Below, piece after piece: positions 1-11,720 of a DNA stretch of 64,000 nt. The notes beneath the pieces are model-generated. The model searched no databases. It was not told where the DNA came from and saw only the letters and a list, made by a program, of their open reading frames with translations. A program made the position numbers and the translations under genes. Source of the DNA: Sparassis latifolia (taxonomy: Eukaryota; Basidiomycota; Agaricomycetes; Polyporales; Sparassidaceae); the NCBI GenBank assembly GCA_018466975.1, contig CM031556.1, positions 2,604,001-2,668,000 of the forward strand, written 5' to 3'. Position 1 is the stretch's first letter. Every line of letters begins with the position of its first letter.

Positions 1-773
1 AATCGTGCTCAAGCTCAGCCTGCGAGAGCGGGAATTAACGGGATTCTGCTCATTAATCGTCAGTACAACTGACGTCCACCCTTGCCCGTTGACACGAACC
101 TCGTCAACACTGAATTCAGTATTGAGGCCGATGTCGTAGGGAGAGTGATGATGCCAATTTGTGCCCCAAGGATCACTTCCGTCAAGCATGTCCACTTCGT
201 CATGAGCAGTCTGTGAAATCTTGCGAGTCCTGAGCTTATTGCCAGCTTCATTGACGAGAAGCTGGGAGGAATTGGGAGTAGGAAGGGGAGAACCTGAAGG
301 GGTCCTGCTCAAACCAGGTATCCTAGTAGACTCTTGAGAACGTTCAGCAGCAGAGATGATGGGAGGGAAGGCGGTAGAGAACTGAGCTGGGGGAGCATTA
401 TCATGTACGGGTAGAAGATGAAAATTGTGATAAAAACGAGGACCACTAGGGTTATGCACGGGGTATTTAGCCCTGTACTGTGCAGCAGAGGTCAGCGTCG
501 GTTCGATGTCGCGGTGGAACCATGCTGGGAGTTCGTTGAGCGGGTCAGGAATTATGGAGGACGAGTTGGAAGTAACGACAGGAGGATGAGCGGGCAATGC
601 GTCCTTGGACGCGTTCTGGTCTGGTTGGTCAGTTTGCTTGACATCGTTGTTATGATTACCCGTGAGCTCGGGGTCGTGCAGGACGTTCTTGACAGCTTTA
701 CGGGTGAAACGACTCTTGGTGCGGACAGACTTGTCTTTGGGGCTTTCCGCTGGGCGGAATCGTCTGAGCGCAT
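1..773 (-). CDS. Unknown protein, N-terminal part (cut by left window edge)
   Basis: A minus-strand reading frame runs from the left edge to about 739 without a stop. I do not recognise the family. The visible part is rich in Pro, Ser and Asn, with a basic N-terminal stretch, a more conserved-looking segment around LPAWFHRDIEP and YPVHNPSGPRFYHN, and an acidic stretch DEVDMLDGSDPWGTNWHHHS. The only sensible ATG (773-771) is in another frame. Both frames join if one C is added to the C4 run that lies at 739-742 (GGGG on the plus strand). The start then sits about 395 bp from the divergent ADE5,7 start, a normal spacing. The frame looks truly coding (no stops over about 245 codons, protein-like composition), but the function is unknown and the C-terminus is outside the window. 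Confidence 0.6.
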
Positions 774-1168
774 GTCAGCTGTGGAGAGGAGGAGATGGCG
801 GGTGGAGCATTTGTTGCAATGGAGAGAGAGGCACCACGAGCCTGCAACGCGAACGTCCGCTAGGCGCCCATTTCCGTATCCGGATAGAAACGTGTTGATC
901 ACGTGGATACCAGACCTTCTGCTAGAAGAAAGTCAGCACGATAACTCAAGCGGACAACAGTCGTCCTCACCGAGACTCAGTGAGCTCCAACAACGTATGG
1001 CGGTGCTCACAGAGATTCTGTTTTCTGAGAGAGAGAGCTCCCAATCTCCTGATCCTGCCTCGCACGTCGAAGGCCGAGTGCACGCGCTCCTCGGGGTCTG
1101 CGAGTCTCCGCGATCGAGATCTTCGGGGTGGAAGCGCCTATCATACTCAATCTTCAATTTTTTTGGCC
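774..1168. promoter_or_regulatory. Shared divergent promoter region, unknown gene / ADE5,7
   Basis: This is the space between the ATG of the minus-strand unknown gene and the ATG of ADE5,7. Both transcripts must start here, so it is inferred to be a bidirectional promoter. A poly-T tract lies just before the ADE5,7 start. I see no clear TATA box and no gene inside. Open frames here are shadows without splice support. Confidence 0.4.
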
Positions 1169-4026
1169 ATGTCTCTCCGCGTCCTCCTCGTCGGCAGCGG
1201 CGGGCGAGAACATGCTTTGGCCTGGAAACTGTCCCAGTCTCACCTTGTTGACCACATCTACGTCTGTCCCGGAAATGGTGGTACTTCTCAAGTACCCAAG
1301 ACCACGAACCTCGATGCTTCACCGTCCAACTTCTCATCGCTGGTAGAACGCGCCGTTCTACTTGATGTGCGTCTGAAGCATTCTGTATACGTCACTAACT
1401 AACTTTTATTCAGATTTCTTTGGTGGTTCCTGGGCCGGAGCAACCGTTGGTCGATGGCATAGAGGCACATTTCCGCAAAGGTACCAGTCACTGGCAGTTG
1501 TGCTCCCCAACACGCGTCCACGTCAATTCATGCTGTCGCTAGTGGGCATTCCTGTCTTTGGTCCTACCGCACTCGCTGCACGCATGGAAGGATCCAAAGC
1601 CTTTTCAAAGACATTCATGGACAGGCACTCCATCCCTACTGCCCAGTTTCGCGTGTTCTCTTCTTCGCAAGTCGATCAGGCTATCCACTACGTTCAGACA
1701 TGCGGTTTTGATGTCGTGCTTAAAGCGAGTGGTCTGGCGTCTGGCAAAGGCGTCATAATTCCACAAAGCATCGACGAAGCCATCACCGGTCTCCGTGATA
1801 TCATGGTCGATAATGTCTTCGGACCAGCAGGTCAGTGATTTCCCCGTGCATTGTGATCTTCCCTGTTGATATCGAACTTCTTCCAGGCAGTGAAGTCGTC
1901 ATTGAGGAATTACTGACAGGACCTGAACTTTCCGTTTTGGCCTTCGCAGACGGCTACACCATCACGGCCCTTCCTGCGGCTCAAGATCATAAGCGAATAG
2001 GCGAGGGCGATACGGGCCTGAACACAGGCGGAATGGGTGCCTACGCGCCTGCTCCTATCGCTACACCTGCCATTATGGAGCAAATTATGACGGCGGTATT
2101 GAAACCTACGATCGATGGGATGCGAAAGGAGGGTATGTTAAGCATCATTGACAAATCTTCTATTCATTCTCTCTGAACTCGAGGTTTGTCGAGGTTTTCC
2201 TTTCGTCGGAATGCTCTTTACAGGTCTGATTCTCACACCGTCCGGACCAAAGGTGCTTGAGTACAACGTGAGATTCGGCGATCCAGAGACGCAAGCACTT
2301 ATGCTCCTCCTGAGCGACGATACCGACCTGGCCGCCATTCTGCTTGTACGACTAACTTCGCCCGTCGACGTATTGGCATTATTCACGATTCTTACAGGCC
2401 TGTGTGGAGCGTCGTCTCGACTCTGTCCAGATCAGTACCAAGCCAGGCTTTGCCGTCGCCGTCGTTCTCGCTTCTCAGGGTTATCCTGGAAGCTTCGCAA
2501 AAGGTAAAGAAATTACCACAGGTGACCTGCCTTCTGGTGCGCGCTTTACTGCCTCGCCTACCGTGTGCGTGTTCATTTGTGGTCGTAGGAGTGGTGGTCT
2601 TCCACGCCGGAACTCAGAAGTCAAGTGAGAAGGTGGTGACATCCGGGGGGCGTGTGATTGCAGTGTCCGCGTACGCACCAACATTGCGTGAAGCCTTGGA
2701 CGCGGCATACTCCGGAGTAGAGAAGGTGTTCTTCGAGGGAAAAGTCTTCAGAAGAGACATTGCGCACCGGTATGCAATCCATCTCTCACTTCCAGCTCGA
2801 GTGACGCCATTCTATATTTGGCAGAGCGCTTGCCCAACAACCAGATGTGGCACCGAAGCTCACCTACGCCCAAGCTGGCGTGTCTGTAGACGCGGGCAAC
2901 GCGCTAGTAGAGGCAATTAAGCCTATGGTACGCGCCACCCGTCGCCCTGGTGCGGATGCCGAAATCGGAGGATTTGGCGGGGCATTCGATCTCAAGGCCA
3001 CTGGGTACACAGATCCGGTGCTCATCAGCGGAACCGACGGCGTGGGCACAAAACTCCGAGTGGCCATGGACGTCGGGATCCACGAATTCGTCGGTACGTC
3101 ATTCACTATTTGCGTGTGAGCGCGACGGACGAGCTAATAATAGTCCAGGCGTCGACTTGGTCGCAATGTCCGTCAACGACCTGCTCGTGCAAGGCGCAGA
3201 GCCTCTGTACTTCCTGGACTACTACGCGTGCAGCAAGCTCGACGTCACGATCGCCACCCAGGTCATCAAGGGCCTCGCCGACGGCTGTCGCGAAGCGGGG
3301 TGCGCCCTCATCGGCGGAGAGACCGCTGAGATGCCAGGGATGTACCAAGAGGGTGAGCAGATCGCGTAATCCGCCGAGCAAGAAGCTGATAATCGTCCCG
3401 CAGGCGATTACGACCTCGCTGGGTTCGGAGTGGGCGTCGTCGAGCGTCACCTGATTCTACCCCGCCCGGACATACGCCCGGGGGATGTCCTGCTCGGCAT
3501 CCCGTCGTCGGGCATTCACTCGAACGGCTTTTCTCTCGTGCGCAAGGTCGTCGCACTGTCGGGGCTGTCGTACTCAAGCCCCTGCCCGTGGGACAAGAGG
3601 CTCTCCCTGGGCGAGTCGCTACTCCGGCCGACGAGGATCTACGTCAGGACGCTGCTTCCCATCGCGCAGGCGGGGCTTATCAAGGCGATGTCACACATCA
3701 CCGGCGGCGGGTTCATCGAGAACATTCCGCGAATGCTGCCCAAGGGCCTGGGCTGTTATATCGATGCATCAACGTGGGACTTGCCCCCAGTCTTCCGATT
3801 CTTGATGCGTCACGGTGGGGTGGAACCCCTAGAGATGGCGCGCACCTTCAACAACGGAATCGGTATGGTACTCGTCGTCGAAGAGAGCCGCGTGGGCGAG
3901 ACCATTCATGCTCTGCGCGACGCAGGAGAGTCCGTGGTCTACCAAATTGGTCGTGTGACAGCGCATAGCGGCGTCGAGATGCGGAACCTAGATCGCTGGA
4001 GCTCGCAGTACGGCCTGTTGTCATAA
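1169..4026 (+). CDS. ADE5,7: Bifunctional GAR synthetase / AIR synthetase (ADE5,7)
   Basis: Cytosolic fused enzyme of de novo purine synthesis. It makes glycinamide ribonucleotide (GARS, PurD-like half) and later cyclises FGAM to aminoimidazole ribonucleotide (AIRS, PurM-like half). The N-terminus reads [19 protein letters not shown], the classic GARS start. The ATP-grasp region follows ([44 protein letters not shown]). The AIRS half starts near 2830 and shows [25 protein letters not shown] and [18 protein letters not shown]. About eight short introns were placed, for example 1366-1413, 1834-1887, 3095-3149 and 3352-3403. Total length is about 790 residues, normal for the fungal fusion. The frame is intact throughout. 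It is transcribed divergently from the unknown gene on its left and converges on the ankyrin-CCCH gene. Confidence 0.95.
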
Positions 4027-4528
4027 ATCGACGAATGCAGCCGGGCAGATCTACGTCTTCCGTATACATTAGGTAGCACATATATATGCGAAGATACTTT
4101 GCCAGTAATAGCTTTGCAAATCACCACGTCGACTAAGTTGCATGGGATGTAACATATACGAGCATAACCGGAGCAGTCACTATGGCACGAGATGCTATGG
4201 TAGATTTTGTTAGAACAAAGTGTGAGTTTTGCGGGAAACACAACAATGATGGTGGTGGCAGGATAAACAAAATGAAGCAAGTCAGGATACGCGACTAGAT
4301 GCAGGATAGAAAGCTAAGGAATGTTCGGAAGGCAGAGTGGGGCGTCCAGTAATGGGTAGATAGATTAGTGGGCGTGCAACCATATCACCACGATGCGGAC
4401 AGAAAGAGAGCGTGCTAGACGAATACAGAATTACACAAAGAAGCCCGATGAAAAACGATGGGATATGCGTCGATACTGGGTTGGGCCGTAGATGCAAAGC
4501 ATAGACAGGTGGACATTGTGTATCCGTT
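4027..4528. other. Convergent 3' intergenic region
   Basis: This 500-bp space lies between the ends of ADE5,7 (plus) and the ankyrin-CCCH gene (minus) and probably holds both 3' UTRs. It is AT-richer than its neighbours. I see no gene, repeat or RNA in it. Confidence 0.5.
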
Positions 4529-6790
4529 TTAGGCGGTAACAGACACCTCCTTCGGAGCGTCGGGGGCGGCGGTAGCTGCGGCCGCAAATGAGACAGTAAG
4601 CTTGTTGACGATCTGTTCCTGAGCCGGCGCTACGCTGTTTACTTCTGTCTCATCCTGATTCGTGTATGAAGATGAGTTCTTCCAGCCATCGATAATGATC
4701 GGGCTTACCTTCGCTCCCGGAGTAGAACTGTCATGCTCTGGTGTGCTGCCACGGACGTCCGGCTGCGCATCCTTGCGAGACGGAGGAGGTGCTAGCAGAA
4801 CCTGAGCAGCAGTAGGGCCGGTGTAACCGCTGGAACCTGACGCGTTGAGGGGTGGACTCCGTAGAGGGGGAGTAGCGCTAGCGAGCACCGGGAACTCATC
4901 CGCACTGGGGAGACGCTGTGGTCTCGGCGGAATCACCTTCTTCTCGAGTCGGACACCATTGGGCAAATGGTTATGCTTGAACGCCTGAGCAACGCGGCCC
5001 TTGCTTCCCGGTTCGGTAGACTGTGATCGACTGGAGGGTCCAGTGCCACTGGTCCCGTTAGTTGCAGTGCGACTATGCGATGACTGTCTGTCCTGCATTC
5101 CGATCATCAGACAAATCGTGCGCTGAAATCGTGCGCGACTAACGCACATCTTGAACCGCCATCGCAGAGAACTTCTCCTCGATTGTAGCGCTGCCATTCG
5201 GGTGAGCGTGAGGAGGTCCGCGAGGCCTATGTCCGCCTCTTGCGGAGTAATGCGGAGGATGATGAGGAGCGGCACCATCAGGAAGCACGTGTGGGAATCG
5301 GCACTCGTCGCTGTAAATTTCACTGTGAGCACTCGGCCGGTGACAATCAACGAAGTGGCTGCTCACCCGTTCCTACATCTTCCTGCCGGAAAGAAAAGAC
5401 AAGCAGGTTTACGGCCAGGGCCGCCAAACGAAGGTCGGCGAGCGCTGCCTCGTCTGTGGTGGGTCATGCCTTCCCTATGCCCTTGAGGTGGACCATAACC
5501 GTCCGCCTGCGGATGAACAGGTGGAGAGTTGGGTGCTTCGGGAGCAGCGCCTTGCATATGCATGCTCTGTGGTACGTATTGCCCCACGTGCTGGCCCGGA
5601 ATGGCGTAGGGCGGGACAGCACCAGGGGAGATCGGGGGATACATCGCATGCTGAGGGGATTGAGGACCACCGGCAGCCGAATGCTGGAGAGGGGGAAGAG
5701 GAGGAATTGAAATTGGTACCGGCATTTGACCAGGATGGCCGTACGTAGGAGAGATCGGGGACATGATCCCATACGGCATGGGGGGCGCTGTCCCCGTTGG
5801 GCTGAAATGCGCCTGGACCGGAGACACAATCTCAGAGCCCGACCTCGCGTGACCCATTGGTATATGGGGGAGAGGGTGAGGGCCATGCGGCGGTGACATG
5901 GCAGAAATAGCGACGCCATTCGGAGAGCCTTGGAAAGAGGGTGATTGCACAGGATAGTACGAGTGCGGTGGGTAAGGGGCTGTCATCGTGTCGTAATGAG
6001 TGGGATACTGAGCAGGAGGGGGTAGCGGCCCTTGAATATATGGCGTTTGCGGGTGGGCGAACATACACGAGGTACCATAGCGACATGCAGGATAATACCT
6101 GCAAGGAATCATCCGAGCGACCTCAGGGGGTGGTAGGTTGGGGATTCCGTTAGGGTTTTGCTCAGTCGGTACCGGAGGAGGTGTCGCATAGTACGGAGTG
6201 CCATCAGGCAGTATGTGTGGTGGGACTGGCATACCAGGGTAATAGTAAGCACTAGGGGGCGGGCCATAATAGCCCGTGGTCGGATCCATGTTGGGATCGT
6301 GAGTGCAAGCCGTCTCCTCGATGATAATTACATCCGGGGAAACCTTGCTCTTCGCTGTGTTGAGGAGTTCCAAGATAATCGGGTCTGTCGTATACTGCTC
6401 TGGAGGGCCTTGACTAGAAGCGTTCGTTGGATCGGCACCTATACACCAACGTCGATGAGAAACCATTCAGTATATGCACTGTCTCCAGAAACGAGCAGTA
6501 TAGAGATCTAGAAACGTTACATACCTTTCTCCAAAAGTGCCCTGACAACTTCTACGTGCCCAATTTTAACGGCCTCGATCAGAGGGGTAACGCCGGTGTG
6601 ATCTTGCAGGTTAAAAGGTGTCAAAGTATTAGTACATCGGATGGAAACTTATGTACGCGAGAAAAATGGTGAACCCGCAGTGCCAGAACATACCTTTGAT
6701 CTCAATTTCGACAGTCGACGCCTCCCTCAAAAGCTCAAGGGCATCTTCGAGGTTACCCTCCGAACAAGCCTTCCAGAGAGCAGACACCAT
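4529..6790 (-). CDS. Ankyrin-repeat protein with tandem CCCH zinc fingers
   Basis: Probable RNA-binding regulator of mRNA fate. The start MVSALWKACSEGNLEDALELL at 6790 begins a short ankyrin unit, followed after small introns by a second unit (HTGVTPLIEAVKIGHVEVVRALLE). A long Pro, Tyr and Ser-rich linker holds finger one, CRYYPACRYGTSCMFAH, with spacing C-x5-C-x5-C-x3-H. Finger two, CLFFPAGRC...C-x3-H, spans an intron near 5365 and has spacing C-x7-C-x5-C-x3-H. The tail after 5150 is disordered and rich in Ser, Pro and Ala, ending KEVSVTA. Plant TZF proteins use the same ankyrin-then-CCCH order, so an mRNA decay or translation role is an inference from that likeness. No yeast orthologue name is assigned. 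Confidence 0.85.
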
Positions 6791-7152
6791 TTAAGCTTAG
6801 AACGAACAACACAGCAAGGACGAAGCCTTCAGCGGAGCAACTGAGTGCGTCGAGAGAGAAGAATTTTGAACCTCTGGAGGCTTGGTGAAGAGTTTCCTCA
6901 GCGATGGCAAGGGTCAACCGGGATGCAGCGGCACGCAATTTACTCGGCAGAAAAATGTGTGGCGCTTACGTAATATGTACCATCCCGATGATCAGTTCGG
7001 ATAAGGCAACTCTAGTGGGTCGAGTCATCGCCGGCGTATTCGCCGATCCACATCCGAGCCGTCATTGCCCGAGTACAAACGGCGATGAATTATACGACTC
7101 ATATTACGACGTGTACAGGACGATCCACTACGGTCAATATTATAATACGCTG
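6791..7152. other. Intergenic region upstream of the ankyrin-CCCH gene
   Basis: This region should hold the promoter and 5' UTR of the ankyrin-CCCH gene and the 3' UTR of the minus-strand dehydrogenase gene that ends at 7153. I see no gene or repeat. Confidence 0.4.
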
Positions 7153-8647
7153 TCATTCTGCAAGGCCCAGCTTTATCAATAATTTTTGAACAGGCTTTCC
7201 GGTCTGATTGGGCAAGTCCAATTCTCGGATAGGCGGTAGGCGCAGCAACGAGTTCACCTTTTCTTCGACATTTTGGCCTATCCACAGTTGTTACAGCGGT
7301 GTAAATACGGGGCACGCAATATTTCGTACCTTCGTATAAGACCTCGTATATCTGATACAGACGGTTAATCTATATCACAAAAGGAGACAGACTGAACTCA
7401 CGCCTGTGGCGATGGGGGCGCTCACATCCAAATCGTCGACCATCTCCTTCAGACCTTTTGCAGTCGTAACGCCCTCCGCTACACTGCCCAAACTTTCAAC
7501 AATATAGTCGAGTTTCTCTCCTTTCCCCAGCCGGTACCCGACTGTGTAATTGCGACTGGTCGGCGAGCTGCATGTCAGGAAGAGATCGCCTACTCCTGCA
7601 AGCGTCAAGAATGTCAGCGGAGATGCGCCGTAAGCGGCTCCAATCCTGGTCATCTCTCCTAGGCCTCGAGTGATTAACACTGAATGGATAGGTCATCACG
7701 GTTGCGAGCATGTAGTCCCTTCAAGGGTATTGAACGCACTGGCTCGGGTATTATTCATGAATCCAAGGCCATCAGAGATACCTGCGGCAATGGCGTACAC
7801 ATTTTTGAGTGCTCCCGCAAGTTCAACGCCAATCGGATCCCCTCCAGTATAGCTATGACAACCATTCACTGACAGTTGTTAGCTATTCATGAGACAGCTG
7901 CGTACCATCTGAACCATGGTTGATGAAATAATTGGGACGCCTTAGTCGCGTGCGATTCTGATAGAGATGCTACCGAAACAGACGTTGGTTGTCGCTCGAT
8001 AACTTGCACAGAGTCAGTAAATGCATCGAGCAAATTGCGACAGGAAACGTCAACTCACTCTCCTTTGCAAATGATGGTCCGGACTAGGAAGAGAAATCTC
8101 AACGAAAGTTTATCTCCAAGCGTGATATCTGCTCACGATAAATGTCGCGACCTTCGCAATGTCCGGACCACAAGTATCCGCAATAATCTCCAACGTCAAA
8201 GCCCGAGTCCCGATCTCGATCCCTTTGTTGACGAAAATGAAAAGTGGTAACTTTGCCTCATCCAGTCTTGGCTTCAGCGCAGTCAGAGTCTCCCTGTGAA
8301 CGTCATTATATTTTCTCCCACGACTTTTTCTCGACATAGGAGCGGAAGGACAGCTACCTTACACCCTCAGTCGGGAGTGCAAACAGTAGCACGTCTACTT
8401 CTGTGATGATCTCTTTCGATGGAAATTCGGGACCGATCGCTTGAATATACTCCGAGAACTGATGGTCCTGCAAGAACTCCGGGTTGCGATGGTGCTTGTT
8501 GAAGTGACGCACCAGATTCTCCGATCTCGACCACATATATATAGTGTGGGAGGAGTCTCCGAGGTGGTCAGCGAGACAGCTGCCAAAGTTACCGGCACCG
8601 AAGACCAAGACTTTGGATCGGTAGCCGTTTTGTTCGAAGGGCAACAT
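7153..8647 (-). CDS. NAD(P)-dependent glycerol-3-phosphate dehydrogenase, GpsA type
   Basis: Reduces dihydroxyacetone phosphate to glycerol 3-phosphate for lipid and glycerol synthesis. The main start [23 protein letters not shown] gives the Rossmann motif GAGNFG. Then come a VNKGIE segment with the conserved lysine, GPSFAKE across introns near 8050-8110, VGVEL-like [34 protein letters not shown], and [23 protein letters not shown] followed by [10 protein letters not shown]. The last exons read QIYEVLYEG and end [15 protein letters not shown] and the short C-terminus match bacterial GpsA (GPTFAKE) rather than yeast Gpd1, which has GANIA at this site. An in-frame ATG at 8767 would add about 40 residues rich in Arg and Ser with no Asp or Glu, resembling a mitochondrial presequence. 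The cellular site is therefore open. Confidence 0.9.
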
Positions 8648-9103
8648 TTTGAGAGCCAGCGGTGAGGCGAAATGTGGCGGGCGCGAAAAGGAACGAGACA
8701 GAGGACAATTCAGGTGCACAGGCGCAGTCCGAGATAGTTGGGGTAAGAAGACGCTGATTCGTCTCATGCAAGACACCGGGCCAACGCCTAGCTTTGTCTG
8801 GAGAACACGACACGCATCACTCGCCGCACGGGCTGAAGAAGAATGCCTAGCCGATGGACTCGCTGTGAATAAGGGAGATAGTATGTGTACGGCGGGGTGA
8901 GCGCGTCCAGCGCGTCCCACAAATACGTCTTCGGCACGTGCCACGTGGAGGCGCGGTGGGGAAGCAACTCGGCGACAGCACCTTCGCACCAGACCATCCA
9001 ACTGTCTGCCACAACCTACGCTCCTTTGTTTTAATCTCCGTGCATTCAGCCTTTCTTACCAGTTACTGGGTAACTTAAGCAGTATTCTTATTGCGCTCAT
9101 TCA
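8648..9103. promoter_or_regulatory. Divergent promoter region, glycerol-3-phosphate dehydrogenase / SED5
   Basis: Both flanking genes start away from this region, so it should hold two promoters. Part of it (8648-8767) is also an in-frame N-terminal extension of the dehydrogenase if the upstream ATG is used. I see no other gene. Confidence 0.4.
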
Positions 9104-10469
9104 ATGCCAGTCCAGGACCGCACGAACGAATTTCGGGCATGCGTAGAATCCATACGGAATCGCTCTTCCCTCCCTCCGCGAGGGTCAGAGGCGAAGCAGC
9201 GGCTATTGCAGTCTCAAGCAAAGGGTGGCGGAAGCAAGTCCGAGTTCACGAGGATGGCGTCTGGTATAGGGAAGGATATCAGCAATACCGCGATAAAGTT
9301 GGGCAAGTTGGCACAGCGTACGTTGAGCCGTTCCCCATACACGATCAATGACTTAACGCCCTTTCAGTTGCAAAGCGGAAGACTCTTTTCGATGATCGTC
9401 CCGTGGAGATTAGCGTGCGTCGGGCAAAGACACCATATCTCGATTCCTGTATACCTACTGACTTTTGGTTTTAGGAACTCACATATATTATCAAGCAAGA
9501 CATTGCGAACATTAATAAGCAAATCGCGTCGTTGCAGTCCTATGTCAAACAACGCAATGCACCAGCAGCGTCAAAATCACCCGAAGGGAAGCAGCTGGAG
9601 GAGCACAACCATAATGTAGTGATGCTTCTTCAGAGCAAACTCGCAGATACCAGCATGAATTTCAAAGATGTGCTCGAAATCAGGACCCAGGTGAGTCTAT
9701 GCACACCTTTATTAGATGTCATAAGCATGGACTCACCGCTGGACAGAACATGAAAGAATCGAAAGACCGGACAGAGCAATTTATGCATACCACTTCTACC
9801 GCGGCCAGTCAAACACCTCCAAGTGAGCATTCCAGTTTTGGCGTCTGCCCTAAGCTCGCTATAACATAGCATTCAGATTCACTTTTGTTTGGCAATCCAC
9901 AACGACAAGACCCAATGGGCGACGGGACTGCTATGCCTGCGCGCCTTGACACGAAGGGGAAGGGACGCGCAACGCCACAACCCAACGGTGACATTCTCGC
10001 GATGGATCTTGGCTCAGCGGAGGAGGGCTCAGTGAACCACGGTGGAAATGCATTTATGCAGATGCAGCTTGTTGAGCAGCAGGTACGAGTGATATGTGTG
10101 CTAGCTGCACGATACTGAATTCATAACTTTTTAAGGATTCGTACATTCAATCACGATCAACAGCAATAGAAACCATCGAGTCTACAATCGCTGAACTTGG
10201 CCAAATATTCACCCAGCTTGCACAGATGGTTGCAGAGCAGCGGGAAACTGTACAGCGCATCGACGCTGATACCGTCGATATAGCGTCCAACGTCAGCGGG
10301 GCTCAGCGAGAGTTGCTCAAGTACTACGCAAGTATCTCCAGCAACCGATGGCTCATACTGAAGATCTTCGGGGTTTTAATTGTTTTCGTGCGTCCTCCGT
10401 CACTGTTGTCCGGAAGCATCGACTGAACTATAAATGACATAGTTCCTGATCTTCATTCTTGTATCGTGA
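9104..10469 (+). CDS. SED5: Golgi t-SNARE syntaxin-5 homologue (SED5)
   Basis: Qa-SNARE of the early Golgi that drives fusion of ER-derived and intra-Golgi vesicles. The N-terminus MPVQDRTNEFRACVESI is the Sly1-binding type peptide region. A helical region follows (EFTRMASGIGKDISNTAIKLGKLAQ, then ELTYIIKQDIANINKQIASLQ). The SNARE helix is in the exon at about 10136-10330 (SYIQSRSTAIETIESTIAELGQIFTQLAQMVAEQRETVQRIDADT). The last exons encode the C-terminal anchor (WLILKIFGVLIVF, then FLIFILVS before the stop at 10467). About six small introns were placed. Length and order are normal for syntaxin-5. Frames are intact. Confidence 0.93.
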
Positions 10470-10622
10470 TGAGAACGCTTCGCCTTGTGCAGCTCGTATA
10501 TGTAGACGCGGAATGGACCTGATATAGGTAGTGATATGGATTTCCTATGAACACAGCAACACGAAATGCGGATAGTGTAATTCACCAGTTCAACAGCAAG
10601 GGAAGATTACCAGAGTACGTTA

Positions 10623-11720
10623 TTAGCCAACTGGTATTGCGTTCACACCTGTTCCCAGATCCCGCTGTTTTCTCTTCTTACTCGCTTTCCGCTTAGGAGA
10701 CTCTTGGTCAGTCGATTCGCCGACCGTCCATGTCCGCTTCTTGCCAGACGCTTGCTCGACACCGGACGTCACTGAATATCGCTGCGGTCTCTCCATCTTA
10801 ACTTCGCCGACGGGCTTCTCTGGTGTACCTTTCCGCTTTTCAAGGCGTTTCCTCTGCAGTGGGATGAGTGGATTTACTCGCTGAGGACCGGGGGTGTAGA
10901 ATCACTCACTCTCTGTTCGTGTAGCTCGCGGTTTCGCTGCTTCAGCTTCTCAAGTCTACCCTCGCTTCTTCCGCCCCCACCTGCCGTAAGCTCGACATTG
11001 ATCATACGACCTTCCAGCTCTGATTGGTGCAATTTAAGGCCTTGCTGCAATGCATTACGATGGCTAAACTCCAGAAATGCGAAGCCTTTTGACTTCGCCG
11101 TTGGCTTAGTAGCTGCAGAAGGTTTGGGCTTCATTAGACGAACTGTTGGCGGGGGATCTGAATATGCAGGATATAAGAACAGCATCATGGCCCATCTGGT
11201 TGAACGCACCGCATAATGAGAAATGTTTTTGCACCTCTTCTTTAGTAGTAGTATACTTCAGATTTCCTGCGAAGAGAAGAGAGCCATCAGCTATGGTCTA
11301 CAGCACAACAGAAAGATCGCTGACCAACGAAGAGAATGTATCGCCTGCCTACAGCTTCGGGATGAGCCTTCTCTCTCGGTGCCTCCTCCGGAGTGGGTTC
11401 ATCATCCCCCTTCCTCTTTTCCCTGACCTTGGCTTCTCCGCATCATCAACCGCCTCTTCATGCCCCCGCTTCCTCTTCTTTGCATGTTGGCGGCTCCCCG
11501 CCACCTGTGCATCCTCGCCATCCCTCCGCTTCGGAGCTGTCTGCACTTCCACTTCACCGCCCATACCGCTATTCTGACCTTGATCTTCATCAATATCCTG
11601 GTTCTCTTCGACGGGAACATCATTATCTAGCTCGAGGTCCTTGGACTTTCCCTTGCCCTTGCGTTCACGAAAAGCAAGCGCTTTCTTCTGCTTCTTGGTG
11701 AGCTTTTTTGACGTGTCCAT
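10623..11720 (-). CDS. NOP6: RRM nucleolar protein, ribosome biogenesis (NOP6-like)
   Basis: Small RNA-binding protein expected in the nucleolus during 40S assembly. It starts MDTSKKLTKKQKKALAFRER, a basic tail followed by an acidic, low-complexity stretch. One RRM is present: RNP2-like RYILFVGNLKY across an intron, and RNP1-like KSKGFAFLEFSHRNALQQGL, then LEGRMINVELTAGGGGRSE and EKLKQRNRELHEQR, the family signature. The tail is Lys/Arg-rich and ends NAIPVG. The first exon and the RRM exon are in different frames. Adding one base to the C5 run at 11406-11410 joins them as KRGRGDDEPTPEEAP, so I treat the break as a probable sequence error. The gene ends 150 bp from the convergent SED5. Confidence 0.85.

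Noticed and set aside
418..1251. 277-codon plus-strand open frame overlapping the left gene and the ADE5,7 start
   Set aside because: It is a shadow. The minus strand carries the protein-like frame up to about 770, and the ADE5,7 GARS start lies in another plus frame.
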